From NCBI GenBank assembly GCA_040285745.1, contig JAUFOR010000002.1, positions 62,001 to 126,000 of the forward strand: a stretch of 64,000 bases of DNA, read 5' to 3'. A program made the position numbers and the translations under genes. This DNA comes from Barthelona sp. PCE. Taxonomy: Eukaryota; Metamonada: BaSk clade. The notes below the pieces were generated by a model, which was not told the origin of the DNA, did not search any database, and saw only the letters and a program-made list of their open reading frames with translations. Position 1 is the first letter of the stretch; every line of letters starts with the position of its first letter. Of this stretch, positions 26,259 to 37,400 are shown piece after piece.

Positions 26259-29200
26259 ATGTTAAACAATATCACTTCTTTTTCTGCCGGTGGATTGGTG
26301 TTAAATGCAAACATGAGTCAACCCACAAGGCAAGATATATCACAGTGGAGGGACCTAAGTTCAGCACCGCTTCTGGATCTCAGCAAAACTCCTTTACAAA
26401 GCCATAATAAGAAGCTGCAGAAAAACACACATTCAACGCTTCAGAGGATCCAATCCAATGCGAAACGCTTTTCTGATATGAAGGAAGAGAAGAAACATGG
26501 TTTTAGTCCATTTATTTCAGGTACTCATTCCAAATCGAGCCGCAAAGTATTGCCATCAGGTCAATACTCGACTCTAAAGGGACAGAAATGGGGTAGCCCA
26601 AGAGCAAGAACTCATTTAACAGAAGTATCTCCACAATTAAACGCCCAAAAGTCACCTTTTGATGTTTTGTTTGAGTCTAATGACTTGAAGAACGCATCAA
26701 TCAAAGACTTCAAACAGGCTCTTGAGCTTTCAAAGTACGAATCTCGTCCGCTTAGCTCAAGGCGTCGTACAATACCAACCGCTACTGAAGTTGCGCTTGC
26801 AAATGTTCAATTCGATGACGACATCGCAGAAGTTCTCGGAACGAGCAACGGGGTCACACCCCAGCGGTCTCTGAAGGAGTTGGTCGGTATTCCTGGACAG
26901 GAGTCAGTCGAAGTACACACAGCCACCACAATAGAGATTGATGGTGAGCTGAAGTGGGATGACCTTGACACCGAGCTGATGAGCAGTCAGGCAAGCGTTG
27001 CAACAGGTGGCTTGGCTGATGTTGAAAGCACACCATCCCTCGATTCCCCATTCAGCAATACCATGACTCCACAAGAGTCATTTGTTGAGCTCCAAAGTAA
27101 CGGCATGGAGTCAACACAGAACAAACGAAATCAATTGATTGACATAATCAACAACGAGATGTCGGGTAAGCAGGTCGACTTCTTTTTGCGCCTCATCGAC
27201 TCTGTCGGCAACACATTTGACCCCACCCTCAGTGTGGAGCTATCCATCGCAAGCCATCTCAAGAAGGAAAAGGAACCTCCAGCGTTTATTCCCCTCATAC
27301 AGCCAATTGATGACACGGATGTGATGACGGAGGCGATCGACACCGACGCAATGAATGACATTGTGCAGTCGGTCGAGGGCATCAAGGGCAAGCAGGACAT
27401 GTCTATCATTGAGATCGACATCTATCTTACCGATACGGCAATTGATTTAAAGGATAAAAATGTTGGAATCCAGAAAATTGCATTCAACACAACAAAAATA
27501 CCCGCTGGATGGATCACGGTTTCTAATTCCAAGGCCCCACTTCCTCGCAGCAAGTTCTGCGATCTTTTTAATCTGACTGAGGATGATGATTTGTGGATGT
27601 GCCCGTGCACGTGCCTTCCAATCTCGCTACATGTAGAGGTGCCCAATAACCTGCTGGGTACGGGGGCGCAGCTTGTTATAATCGGTTGCGAGAACAAGAT
27701 TGACGTGGGGTGTTCGGTCTTTCTTAATCATGATGTCGTACTCGATAATGGCATTATCCCCCGCGAGTTCCCATATATCTCGGTGCTGGACCTGAACGCA
27801 GCTCAGCCGAGACAGGATGACCTGAGTCAGTCAGCCAGCACACTCCGTCAGTCGTTAACGAACATCCCGTCTAGATTCGACGAAAGGCCTCCAGACTCTG
27901 CTGTGGATAAAAAAGTGGTCCAGGGGTATGACACGTTCAGGGAAGTACAAAAACACATAGAATACTCGCTTGAGGAAGACCTAGGCTTGCAGACAGACAA
28001 TAGTGAAGCTGAAACCGTCGTCTTGGATCCAGGACACGCTGAAAGCATGGCACAGAAGCTTGAGGAAGAAACTCCAATAGAGGCGTCACCGATGTTAGCG
28101 CCAAGTCAGCCGCCAGCACTTGAACCGCCAATGGAAGAAGACGTTAGCAGCAGTATCATGAAAAGCATCGAATTTCGCAAGAGCCAAGCCGGTACAATCG
28201 TCCTAGAAAGACAGCGCTGTGACTCCGCGCTTGATATTGATCGATACGAGCAGAATATCGAAGACGAGTTTGAGCGACTCATGAACACAATGGACGTAAC
28301 AGACAGGGCCGTCGCGATCCCGGAGAAGCCACGTGGACGTGTGCTCCGTTTCGAGCTCATGACGTCATGGGGAGATCCGCACTGGGTAGGTCTCACTTCT
28401 TTGCAGATTTTTGGGTTCCCGTTCGTCGAGACAGCTCCCATATCAGTGCAGTGCAACGTGTCGCACCCGCTGAGTAACGGAACTGGTGCTTTTGCTGTTC
28501 ACTCTCTTTTTGATGGTGTTCATATCACGTCTGCTGAGCAGAACATGTTCCTAGCCCCGTTCACACTTGAAGATCCGGTGATTATCACGTGCGATCTTCC
28601 TGCGAAGTGCACTCTGGGTGCCATACGCTTTTGGAACTACAACAAAAATCGAATGGACGCTGACAAGGGTGCTCGTCTCATTAAAATGTTCCTGGATGAT
28701 GTTCCTGTTTTCCAAGGCGAAATTGGCGTCGCATCTGGTGATTTAAGCCAGCAACATGAGGATATTCTGTTTGTCAGCTCAACTTCGTACCAGGAGCGTT
28801 TACAGGAAAACGTCGCCAAGATTTATAACGCTTTGCAGTTATCCAAGCCACCAACCCCTCGTAAAATAATGCGTCCCTCTACCGGCGTTGAGACAGTTTT
28901 CAATGAAGATGAGTTTACTGATACAGTAGAAGTAATTTCTGATGCAGTAGAATTAATTTCTGAGCCAGTAGTTGAGCATGTTACAGATACTATCACTGAG
29001 CATGTTGAGCAACGAATATCTGCTGGTGTGGTACATGCACCAGATGTGGTGTTCCAGGTGCTCACAACCAACACAGTTACCATCAACATTCTAAGCACGT
29101 GGGGCGCCACAGACTATGTGGGCATGAACTGCATCGAGCTGTACAATACAGATGGCCCGGTTGCAATTGGAGCTGTACTCTGTGAGCCGCATTCTGTCAA

Positions 29201-30293
29201 CTGTCTCCAAGGTAACTTCGACCCCGATGCAGAAACGTTCAGCGATGACCGTATTCCAGAGCGTCTCATCGACAACAGCATAGATACTGCTTGGTTGGCT
29301 CCTATATTCCACAACACTAACGTTACTGTTAACGTTTTGCTTGAAAAAGATTGTGACATTGTTGGTATGCGTTTTTGGAATTACTCGAAGCCCGGTTTTC
29401 AGTACACAGAATCGGACGATCCGTTCAATACTTGTGACTGGGATAGGGGCGTCCGTGACTTCCAGATCGTTGTTAATGGTGATATTGTAGTCTCAGCAGT
29501 AATGAGCCCCTCATTGGACTTCATGACTGGTAATTCGATGAGGATTTCTTCGTCGTTTTTCCACTTTGCTGCGGAGGACACGCGCAAGAAGTTCAACGCA
29601 AGGAATATGGTCATGAAATCGCGTGGTGCTAACGAACCATCACCGATTACCCAACTGCAGTACCAGTGGTACTTCGCACCTCTTGACCCGTTCTGCTCGT
29701 TTATCCGCCTTGATCTCATCGATACACACGGGGATTCGTTCTATATTGGCCTCAACGCAATTGAATTGTACGGTGTTGGTGGCAAAATCACAATCAACCC
29801 TAATCAAATGTATTGTTCAACAGGAAGCGTTGGCTCACAGGGCGATGATGCACGCGTGTTGGGGAATCTCGTTAAAGAAACAAACGAAGAGCCGCTTATG
29901 CGCCAACCCCACAACGTCTGGCTTTCACGCAGAGAAGAAGGTACCCCGACTACAATAATCATGATGCTACCAAGGAGGCAGCAGCTCACACATATGGTTC
30001 TGCATAACTATACACGGGAACCGCAAACACGTGGTGTTCGTGAATTCTTTTTATTTATAGATAACTTTCTAAGTTTTCAGGGAACGTTAGGGATTGGTTC
30101 TTCACGCTGCATCCTCTTCACGCTTAACCCACAAGTGAAATTCAGATCAGAAATGATCAACAGAAATCATCAGGAGGAGAAGAACCAACCTGTTCTTTTG
30201 GTGAATGAAGGTGTAATACTCAATCCAAACATCATATCGAACATGACAGGTGGAGTTAGACCTGACACGTGCGTCCTTCCTATTAGTAAATAG
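26259..30293 (+). CDS. KATNIP: KATNIP (katanin-interacting protein, KIAA0556) homologue
   Basis: A 1344-aa protein whose C-terminal half carries three copies of the KATNIP domain (DUF4457-type), starting at about residues 694 (MTSWGDPHWVGLTSLQIFG), 939 (LSTWGATDYVGMNCIELYN) and 1148 (IDTHGDSFYIGLNAIELYG). Each is followed by a beta-rich block with FWNY(N/S)K or HNYTR. KATNIP is a conserved ciliary-base and axonemal microtubule protein that interacts with the microtubule-severing enzyme katanin; human mutations cause Joubert syndrome. The N-terminal 650 residues are mostly disordered with a short WDDLDTEL segment. The length is somewhat below human (about 1600). The first ATG is used; an ATG 18 codons later is also possible because the first codons are pyrimidine-rich. 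Its stop lies nine bases from the next convergent gene. Confidence 0.92.
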   Translation: MLNNITSFSAGGLVLNANMSQPTRQDISQWRDLSSAPLLDLSKTPLQSHNKKLQKNTHSTLQRIQSNAKRFSDMKEEKKHGFSPFISGTHSKSSRKVLPSGQYSTLKGQKWGSPRARTHLTEVSPQLNAQKSPFDVLFESNDLKNASIKDFKQALELSKYESRPLSSRRRTIPTATEVALANVQFDDDIAEVLGTSNGVTPQRSLKELVGIPGQESVEVHTATTIEIDGELKWDDLDTELMSSQASVATGGLADVESTPSLDSPFSNTMTPQESFVELQSNGMESTQNKRNQLIDIINNEMSGKQVDFFLRLIDSVGNTFDPTLSVELSIASHLKKEKEPPAFIPLIQPIDDTDVMTEAIDTDAMNDIVQSVEGIKGKQDMSIIEIDIYLTDTAIDLKDKNVGIQKIAFNTTKIPAGWITVSNSKAPLPRSKFCDLFNLTEDDDLWMCPCTCLPISLHVEVPNNLLGTGAQLVIIGCENKIDVGCSVFLNHDVVLDNGIIPREFPYISVLDLNAAQPRQDDLSQSASTLRQSLTNIPSRFDERPPDSAVDKKVVQGYDTFREVQKHIEYSLEEDLGLQTDNSEAETVVLDPGHAESMAQKLEEETPIEASPMLAPSQPPALEPPMEEDVSSSIMKSIEFRKSQAGTIVLERQRCDSALDIDRYEQNIEDEFERLMNTMDVTDRAVAIPEKPRGRVLRFELMTSWGDPHWVGLTSLQIFGFPFVETAPISVQCNVSHPLSNGTGAFAVHSLFDGVHITSAEQNMFLAPFTLEDPVIITCDLPAKCTLGAIRFWNYNKNRMDADKGARLIKMFLDDVPVFQGEIGVASGDLSQQHEDILFVSSTSYQERLQENVAKIYNALQLSKPPTPRKIMRPSTGVETVFNEDEFTDTVEVISDAVELISEPVVEHVTDTITEHVEQRISAGVVHAPDVVFQVLTTNTVTINILSTWGATDYVGMNCIELYNTDGPVAIGAVLCEPHSVNCLQGNFDPDAETFSDDRIPERLIDNSIDTAWLAPIFHNTNVTVNVLLEKDCDIVGMRFWNYSKPGFQYTESDDPFNTCDWDRGVRDFQIVVNGDIVVSAVMSPSLDFMTGNSMRISSSFFHFAAEDTRKKFNARNMVMKSRGANEPSPITQLQYQWYFAPLDPFCSFIRLDLIDTHGDSFYIGLNAIELYGVGGKITINPNQMYCSTGSVGSQGDDARVLGNLVKETNEEPLMRQPHNVWLSRREEGTPTTIIMMLPRRQQLTHMVLHNYTREPQTRGVREFFLFIDNFLSFQGTLGIGSSRCILFTLNPQVKFRSEMINRNHQEEKNQPVLLVNEGVILNPNIISNMTGGVRPDTCVLPISK

Positions 30294-30302
30294 CTCAATT
30301 TT

Positions 30303-31196
30303 TTATCCTTTTTTCTTTAAAAGATTGATGGGATCGTTTCTCCTGCACAAGTTATTCTTTGCTGATGTTGGAAGCGCTGAAAAACAACGTGCATATAATG
30401 AATCGATACCTACAATACCTGGATCGTTCATCCCTTCCAATAATCGGGAAATATATACAGTTTCGTCATTAACAATGTCCACGTTAATGTTCTGGACTTC
30501 TACAACACGGTCTACAGCCATACTGTCAATAAAACTGTCAAAGGCGTTCTTATCAATCGCATCTAAAAAAGATTTCTTGAGCTCTTTAATTCTTTTATAG
30601 TCAATTGCTACATATGACATTAGGGGCTCGATTTCGTCAAGTTCAAACAACGGGCTTGCCTCAGATAAGACAATAATGAAAATAGCATAGATGTGCTGCT
30701 CCAACAAAAAATCATCCTTGAGTAACTCCTTAATATTAACCTGCGAATGTAAGAACTCGTCAAACTCACCAATGAAGTCTGTGAGTTTGACAAACTGCAA
30801 GACATCTGCAAGGGTCTGCTCTATCTTGAGCAACCGAATCAGTTTGTTAAAAAAGACTTGATATTTCAATGATTTGACCGCCCTACGCCCACGTACTTTC
30901 ATCAATATGCTGTCAATCTTAACAATATAGCCTGAAAGGCGATGCGCAATATCAATACCAGCTATTTGTATTGTCTTTGCATCCGCCTGACTAGCTTTGC
31001 TCTTTAAATACTGTAGCGACTGACCTATGATCCTTAATTGTTCAGTATACACTGGAATAGGCTGTAATACTGAAACAAAATGAAAATTCTGATTTCTGCC
31101 AACTGCTTTACGACCGGTTTTCCTTCTCTCAGTTCTCTGTAATTTAAGGGGTATAAAATCAGTGGAAACACCCTCAATTTGCCCAGTTTCAATCAT
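30303..31196 (-). CDS. Uncharacterised helical protein, 297 aa
   Basis: A 297-aa protein with a basic N-terminal 40 residues (LKLQRTERRKTGRK) and then almost continuous helices rich in Leu, Ile and Lys. It has no signal peptide and no clear membrane segment, although one helix (HIYAIFIIVLSEAS, about 175-190) is very hydrophobic. No motif is recognised. It could be a subunit of a coiled or helical-bundle complex. It is tail to tail with KATNIP and codirectional with the spliced UBA-like gene 136 bases upstream. The leader contains TCATTACTCCTTCATC before the ATG, like other genes here. Confidence 0.65.
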   Translation of the reverse strand: MIETGQIEGVSTDFIPLKLQRTERRKTGRKAVGRNQNFHFVSVLQPIPVYTEQLRIIGQSLQYLKSKASQADAKTIQIAGIDIAHRLSGYIVKIDSILMKVRGRRAVKSLKYQVFFNKLIRLLKIEQTLADVLQFVKLTDFIGEFDEFLHSQVNIKELLKDDFLLEQHIYAIFIIVLSEASPLFELDEIEPLMSYVAIDYKRIKELKKSFLDAIDKNAFDSFIDSMAVDRVVEVQNINVDIVNDETVYISRLLEGMNDPGIVGIDSLYARCFSALPTSAKNNLCRRNDPINLLKKKG

Positions 31197-31332
31197 TAGC
31201 TAATTGATGAAGGAGTAATGAACTACAACACATAAAATTTCTATTTACATAGCAAATCATTCATAAACCATTATTAACAAGGCAGAAAATTAATTCTCCT
31301 ATGGATTAACGAATAGTATAAGGAGAAAGAAT

Positions 31333-32015
31333 TTAGAATACCGCTGGGTATCCAAAAGGACTGGGATTGGTTGTTTGACGCATCTCAGTCTTCGGAGCGG
31401 CAGTTATTTTAGGGACAGGAATATTCAAAGGAACGTTCCTCAAACTTTCAAGCAATTCACGAAGATCGGAACATGATGATCCCTTACGGTACATCTTTAA
31501 TAGCGTTGCTTCAACATCTTCTTGCGAGTAGCCATGGCTACAAGCATCCGCAATAAGTCTGGCATCAAATTTAACATTATCAACAGTTTTGGTACCAGCT
31601 AATGGAGGGGTTGAAGACGGGGATGGAATTGTTGTCGTGTTTTGGCTCAAAGACGACTGCGGAATTGCTTGAAACTGAACATTGTTAGTGTTATATGCGC
31701 TATTAGCAAAATTTGAGACACCTTTGGAAAAACTACGGGCTTTATCGTTGAGAGAAGCTGCAAGGTTCTGATATCTAAAAGTTAGGCAAAAATAGAAAAA
31801 GTACAAGAAAAATAAAGATCAACACCATAGACAAGCATTGAATACAAATTCTCTTCTTGTGCGAAGATCACATACCCTGAAGCCATAGCACCCAGCATCA
31901 TCTTCTCTGGAGACTGTTTGGAAATGCGACTTTCCAATGAATTAAGTCGCAATTCAAGCGTTTCCAGCTTAGAAATTATTAGATCAAGCTTTTGGTCTGT
32001 TGTTAAACCCTTCAT
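31333..32015 (-). CDS. Spliced gene: coiled-coil plus UBA-like protein
   Basis: Two exons on the minus strand, 32015-31876 and 31774-31333, separated by a 101-bp intron. Joined they give 193 aa in one frame: exon 1 supplies 46 codons plus two bases (TCA GG), exon 2 supplies the next base, making Gly-Tyr at the junction. Residues 1-40 form a short coiled coil (KLDLIISKLETLELRLNSLE). Residues about 45-110 are Ser/Thr/Asn/Pro-rich. Residues about 118-165 (ARLIADACSHGYSQEDVEATLLKM) look like a three-helix UBA-type ubiquitin-binding domain with the GYS loop. Neither exon read alone gives a sensible protein: exon 1 would run into a hydrophobic tail, and exon 2 would start in intron sequence. The specific family is not recognised. 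Confidence 0.82.
31775..31875 (-). other. Spliceosomal intron, 101 bp
   Basis: On the minus strand the intron begins GTATGT (31875-31870) and ends CCTAACTTTTAG (31786-31775). CTAAC is a branch-point match only a few bases from the terminal AG. Removing it joins two open frames in register, and the retained version would stop soon after. It is the only intron I found in the window. The closely placed branch point and splice site resemble the fused motifs described in Giardia and Trichomonas introns. Confidence 0.85.
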
Positions 32016-32424
32016 ACATAAAGGAAGACAAAAAACAAGGAAAAGGGAAGAATAAGGCGAAACACTTATTCTAATTCTTCTTAGAGCTCTGCAAGTACTT
32101 AGAGCAGCAGCCTATGAGACTGAAAGCCTGATATTCAACTATGTGACCCTGACAATTGCTTGAAGTTTTCTTTGAGCAAATCTTGATGATGTATCACTCT
32201 CTTGTTTTATTAATGAATCGTTGGGTGCTCATAATATAAATATTTCCACACCAGTACCTGACAGATCACCTTATTCCACAAAAAATACTATTTTATTTGT
32301 TAAAACGGTTTATAGTATATACACATGTTTTTAATGTCCTCTCAAGAGTTAAAAGTTGTATTGTACGACAATTGGCGGAAATAAAATTGTTAAAACCTTG
32401 TGATTTCATATCATACCTTATCAG
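32016..32424. other. Divergent promoter region, 409 bp
   Basis: AT-rich spacer between the spliced UBA-like gene and the USP36-like gene. The minus side is pyrimidine-rich close to the ATG (CTTTTCCTTG...GTCTTCCTTT). The plus side ends TTTCATATCATACCTTATCAG before the ATG. A near-repeat of TTAGAGC occurs at about 32082 and 32099. No RNA gene was recognised. Confidence 0.5.
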
Positions 32425-34410
32425 ATGGGCAAAAAAGACAGAAGGAGATCTAAATCACCTAAGACGCCAAATCGCAAGAATAAGGACAACAGTGTCAACG
32501 TAAAAGATCTAATAGATCGGGAGAAGAACCTTATTTCAAAACCTATGGTATTTGAAGAAATACCAGCTGATAGACTCCGACTCAGCGTCGGTTATGAGGG
32601 AATGAACGCAGTTAACGAAAAGGTCAGTGATAAAAGTTATAAGAAGTCGAAGAATTCAGATAAAGGTATTCCTGAACCTGATTTTCACATCTTTGACCCC
32701 AAAAAAGTGACAAACTTCCAAAAATTCCGTGCTTATTACAAACCTTTTAGCGGACTTGATAACTATGCCAACAATTGTTATCTCAACTCTGCATTACAAT
32801 GCGCATTATACTCTCCAGCACTGTTAAACATGTTCCTAAGTCTTGAGACGACACGTTCTTTCTCTTGGTCAAGTGTAATGAATAAGTTCGCCAATACCGC
32901 AATCAGTGGACAAAATCTCGATATCAGAGCTATCCTACGCAACATCAAGGATCTAGGGCTACACCTAGGTGCACAAGACGACGCACATAAGTTCCTCGTA
33001 CAACTGCTAGACCGAATCCAAGTTGAGGCACTTGATCATAATGAGGAAAAGTTCAGTTCTGCGACACGAGCCACAACTGCACTGTACAGCCTGCTTTCCG
33101 GCTGGCTACGGTCCACAATTGAGTGCAAGCGTTGTGGTCACAAGTCGATCAAGTACGAGACGTTTTTAGATCTTACACTCCCCATTGTGGGACAGAAACG
33201 GACAAACTTTAAGGAATCAATCAACGAGTTCCTGAAGAAAGAAGAAGTCGAGGGATGGGAGTGTGAGAGCTGCAGAAAAGAGGTTGTTATTAACAAATAT
33301 TTCGAAGTTGCAAAATACCCTTCTTCAACACTTGTTTTTCATATATGCCGCTTCAAAACATCGTTCGACAGCAGAAGTATGAAGATGCGCACTAGAAAGC
33401 TGAACTCCCACTTCTCCTTTGACGAAGAACTGGTGCTGGATGGTGAGAAGTGGACTCTCACGGGTATCGTCGAGCATATGGGTCGCACAACTAATGGTGG
33501 CCATTATGTTGCGTACTGCCGCAGTGCAAACGGTGTGTGGTACTACATCGATGATGAAAGCGTCAGTCGCATCTCAAAGAAGGATGTATTCCGTGCCCAG
33601 GCATTCATGCTGTTCTACTCTCGGAATTATGGTGTGGACACATCGTGCCCTGTGCCCGAAGCGCAGGAAGATTTGAACGAGATCGCCTCTTCCGAATCAG
33701 AATCAGAATCACAAGATTTGGTTCAGGAAGAAATCGCCACGCAATACACAGAAGAGGAATATGATAGGCTGCTTAAGCTGTGCAGTGTCAAGTCTCTGGA
33801 CGTTGTGCAATGCGACATCCCGCCGGAAAACAGATGCCTAAGAGCAGTGTGGCGAACTGCTCGAGTTCTTAAGAAGTGTAGAGACACATTTATTCGTAAA
33901 GAGTTGAGCAAGATGGCAGCCCTAAAAGCGCTTGAGAACGAGGAGGAGGATGTGTCCACCATTGAACATGATGAAGAAAGTGAGTCAGAATCCGAAAACG
34001 AGAAGAATTTTGAAGATACTGCTGTCCACTACAAGGCGTCTTACGACGATGATGGCAGCCATGCAACCCAAGTATCTCGCGGTGTGAAGGATACATCACA
34101 GCTTGCAAAACGAAGACTCAAACATGCACACAGACAAAACCTGCGCCAATTCGGACAGTCCACTGATAAAAGTGTACGGAATCGCCGCGAAAAGCGCTCA
34201 GCGTACGACATGGAGTATGATACAGGTCGCGTCAAGAAGATCCGCGAGAAGAAGGAGATAGAAGAAATGGATCTGGCGAAGAAGTTCAACTCTGTCAAGA
34301 AAGGAGAACAGAAATACCAACGCAAGAGGAGGTCATCCGACAGACGATACAAAGGTAAACACAAGGGTGGGAAAAAACAAGGTTTCAATAAGAAGAAGCA
34401 GAGAAATTAA
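32425..34410 (+). CDS. Ubiquitin-specific protease, USP36/USP42-like
   Basis: A 661-aa deubiquitinase (peptidase C19). The Cys box is GLDNYANNCYLNSALQ with nucleophile Cys118 (the usual N-T-C is N-N-C). QDDAHKFL follows, then a Cys4 zinc site (CKRCG ... CESCRK), and the His box NGGHYVAYCR with His360 and YYIDDESVS. The triad is complete, so it should cleave ubiquitin. The catalytic domain ends near 405. Behind it lies an acidic segment and a strongly basic Lys/Arg-rich tail ending KGKHKGGKKQGFNKKKQ, which resembles the nucleolar-targeting tail of USP36 and Ubp10. A nucleolar role in ribosome biogenesis is therefore an inference. The N-terminal 25 residues are also basic. The convergent coiled-coil gene ends 30 bases downstream. 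Confidence 0.93.
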   Translation: MGKKDRRRSKSPKTPNRKNKDNSVNVKDLIDREKNLISKPMVFEEIPADRLRLSVGYEGMNAVNEKVSDKSYKKSKNSDKGIPEPDFHIFDPKKVTNFQKFRAYYKPFSGLDNYANNCYLNSALQCALYSPALLNMFLSLETTRSFSWSSVMNKFANTAISGQNLDIRAILRNIKDLGLHLGAQDDAHKFLVQLLDRIQVEALDHNEEKFSSATRATTALYSLLSGWLRSTIECKRCGHKSIKYETFLDLTLPIVGQKRTNFKESINEFLKKEEVEGWECESCRKEVVINKYFEVAKYPSSTLVFHICRFKTSFDSRSMKMRTRKLNSHFSFDEELVLDGEKWTLTGIVEHMGRTTNGGHYVAYCRSANGVWYYIDDESVSRISKKDVFRAQAFMLFYSRNYGVDTSCPVPEAQEDLNEIASSESESESQDLVQEEIATQYTEEEYDRLLKLCSVKSLDVVQCDIPPENRCLRAVWRTARVLKKCRDTFIRKELSKMAALKALENEEEDVSTIEHDEESESESENEKNFEDTAVHYKASYDDDGSHATQVSRGVKDTSQLAKRRLKHAHRQNLRQFGQSTDKSVRNRREKRSAYDMEYDTGRVKKIREKKEIEEMDLAKKFNSVKKGEQKYQRKRRSSDRRYKGKHKGGKKQGFNKKKQRN

Positions 34411-34440
34411 GCTCTCAATCTAAAATAAACACATTGTCGT

Positions 34441-37400
34441 TTATTGTACAGTTTCCATTGTCTGGAGCTCGAGATCAATGTCATGCATTTCCTCCTGACG
34501 TTCATCAACCTCGGCTTCCAAAAATGCTCGCTCCAACTCCTCCTCTAGCTCTGCTTCGGCGGCCTGACGGATAGTGAGCGATTCAATGCGTTGCTTAGTG
34601 TATTCGGCTCTCTCCAACTCTTCATCCTGGATGCGACGGATCAAAGAATCACGCTCCTTCGAAGTGGATTCTTCCCTGTCCTGAGATGCCTTCAGACGTT
34701 CCTTGAGTACAGCAACCTTCTTTTGCGCCTCATCAGCGTTTGTTTTGTGTGTTATTGCTAGTTTACGACATAATGAAAGCTTGTGCTCACGTTCTTCCAA
34801 CTTCTCGCGCAGATTGGACAAACGGTCTATGTTTCCTTGATTCTGTTCGATCACACGGTTTAGCTTTATCCTCAACTCATCACATTCTTGTGCGTTAACT
34901 CCTGCACTGGTATTTAACAAAGTGAGAGACTCACTCAGTTCAGAAACCCGTTTGTTTGATCTGTCCAACTCGCCCTCGAGCATCTGGATACGAGTGTCTC
35001 GCTTTGCAACCTGCTTCTTTGAAGTGCTGCATGCGCTGTTGATCTTCAAAATAGCATCTCTTGCATCAGAAAGTGAATGCTGTAAGTGCTCAACAATGCT
35101 CATCGAATCGCTACATTCACTCGTCAATTTGCTATTCTTTGTGAGTAAATCGTCAATGCTGTACTCCTGTTGACTGTACAACACAAAGAATTCACTAAGT
35201 GCCTGTACAATATGACTTACATCTTGATACTCCATGTTAAAGGGTTCAAAATCGTGGTCAACTTCAATCATAGGCAGCATTTGCTCCTGTGCAGTGCTCA
35301 CCAGTATATCTTCAACTGTCATTTCATGATCATTACAGTATTTGTATATGTTGGTGACCATGTCGCGCAATATCGGTTCGGTAAGTGTGTCCACAAAGTT
35401 GACTTGGCGGACATGGTCGGCAGCATCGTTGCTCAACACAGGCTGCTCAAACGGAACATCCAATGCCTGCGCAATGTGTGAAAAAGCACCGCTGTAAATG
35501 GCGTTTTGATTTCGCTCTGCTTCGAGCTTCTCTACAAGTTCCTGCACCACGTACCATCTATACAAGCGATCTCTGAGAATGTAGCATGCAACAGCCATAT
35601 GTTTAGCGTAGTTGCCACGCTCGTTATCAATTCCATCATATAAACGAGTGACTTCCGCATCCAGCTTCTTGATTTCAGCAGCCATTTCTTCGTTCCTACC
35701 CCTTGTTTCGTGACTTTCGGACTGCAAATGTTCGAATTCTTTTTTGAAATCAACATACTTCTCCTTCCAGTTCTGGCGCTCTTGCCACAGTTCCTTAATG
35801 TAGTTGACCAAGCCCTCGGCTGAGTCCACCTCAATACCCTCGATTTCAAAAGCCTGAATGAATGAATCATGCACCAAACCCAATTCGCAAAGGTCTTCTT
35901 GAGTCGTGGTCAACTCCTTCTGCAACCCATCAATTTCTAACTGTTTAGCACGGCTTAGCTGCTCCTCTGCAGCAATATCGTCACCGAGCTCATCTCTCTC
36001 GAGCGTAACAGTCTGCAACAACTGTTTCTGCTCCTTGAACTTCGAAACCAAGGTTTTGTACTTATTCTCCAGTCCTTCAAAGGAGGCAACTGAACCATCG
36101 TATTCTCGGCGAAGGGTAGAATATTCCTGAATGATAGCAGCACTGGATTCATTAGATATAGTCATACAATCAGTCAGATATCGCAACGCTTCAACAGTCT
36201 CCTCAAGATCAATTCCATCAACGTCAGGGAGCGTGCTGAACGCTTGGATCGTCCATAGCGGGTGAATTGGACGTCCATCGTCATCAAAGCGCAATTCTTC
36301 ATTGTTTGTGTTCAATACGTGCTGGTGAATAGGATAACATGAGTTCCTGAGAAAATCAACAACCTGTGAGAGTACCTGTGCAACATTTTCACGCTCCCTC
36401 GCAGCAGTGCTGTCAAGTTTCTCAAGCTCCTGCTGCAATGAGAGCTTCTCAGCCACCGACTCCTCGAACAGGGCATTCAGCTCAGACTCACGTTCGCTTA
36501 TAACTGTAACTTGTTGCTTAAGGTCTCCAAACTCTTTGGTAAGAGCGTTTCGCTGACCAACTTCATGCTCTAACATCTCAAGCAGCTCGCGATTGCGTTC
36601 ACTGGTCTCCTCCTTCTGCCTCTGGGCGTCGCGTAGAAGCTCGTTACTAGCCTTAATATCGTTCATTTCAAGCAACTGTTTCGTCAGATACTCTTTCTTG
36701 CTCTTCTCCGATGTGTAGTCGTGTTCTAAAACTGTGTTGCGCTCTCTTAACTCCCTGTTCTGGGCAGTGAGCTCCTCTACAGCGCTCTCCATGTCAGCCA
36801 ATCGCTGCTGTTGAAGGATGATGGTCTCCCGAAGCTCAATAGATTCTCCTTGAAGCATCTCGCGATCACTTACGCGTTTCTCTGTCTCAACGTGCATGGT
36901 GCTGAGATCGTGGTAGTCCTGCTTAGATGCGTTCAACTGTGCGCTCAAATTGGCCAACTGTAGCTTGTACGCATTAACTTCGTCAGTTTGTCTCCTCACC
37001 ATATCCTCCTTGTCCTCGTCCATGCGCTGCAGCGTACGGGCCATCTGCTCCTTTTGGTCTGTAAGCATTGAGATCTTCGCCTGCATCTCAACAGTCAGAG
37101 CTGCCTGACTTGCATTCTTGCCGATTTTAACCTCGTTCATGTGATTCATCTCGAGTTTATGCATTGAAAGCGCCTCGTTCAAGTGCACGATCTCCTGCTC
37201 CAGATCAGCTATGAAGCTATTTTTGCGATGCAGGGCATTCTGCAATTGTTGAACCTGAGAGGAGTAGTGTCTCAGACGAGCAACGGTATCCTGATCTGCA
37301 AGGTTCTCCAGTGAGCGAGACAAATGCTTCGTGGATGATTCGCTTGATGAATGAGGAATGCGAATGGTACTCTTTCCAATTCTTGTAAAATTCAAGTCAG

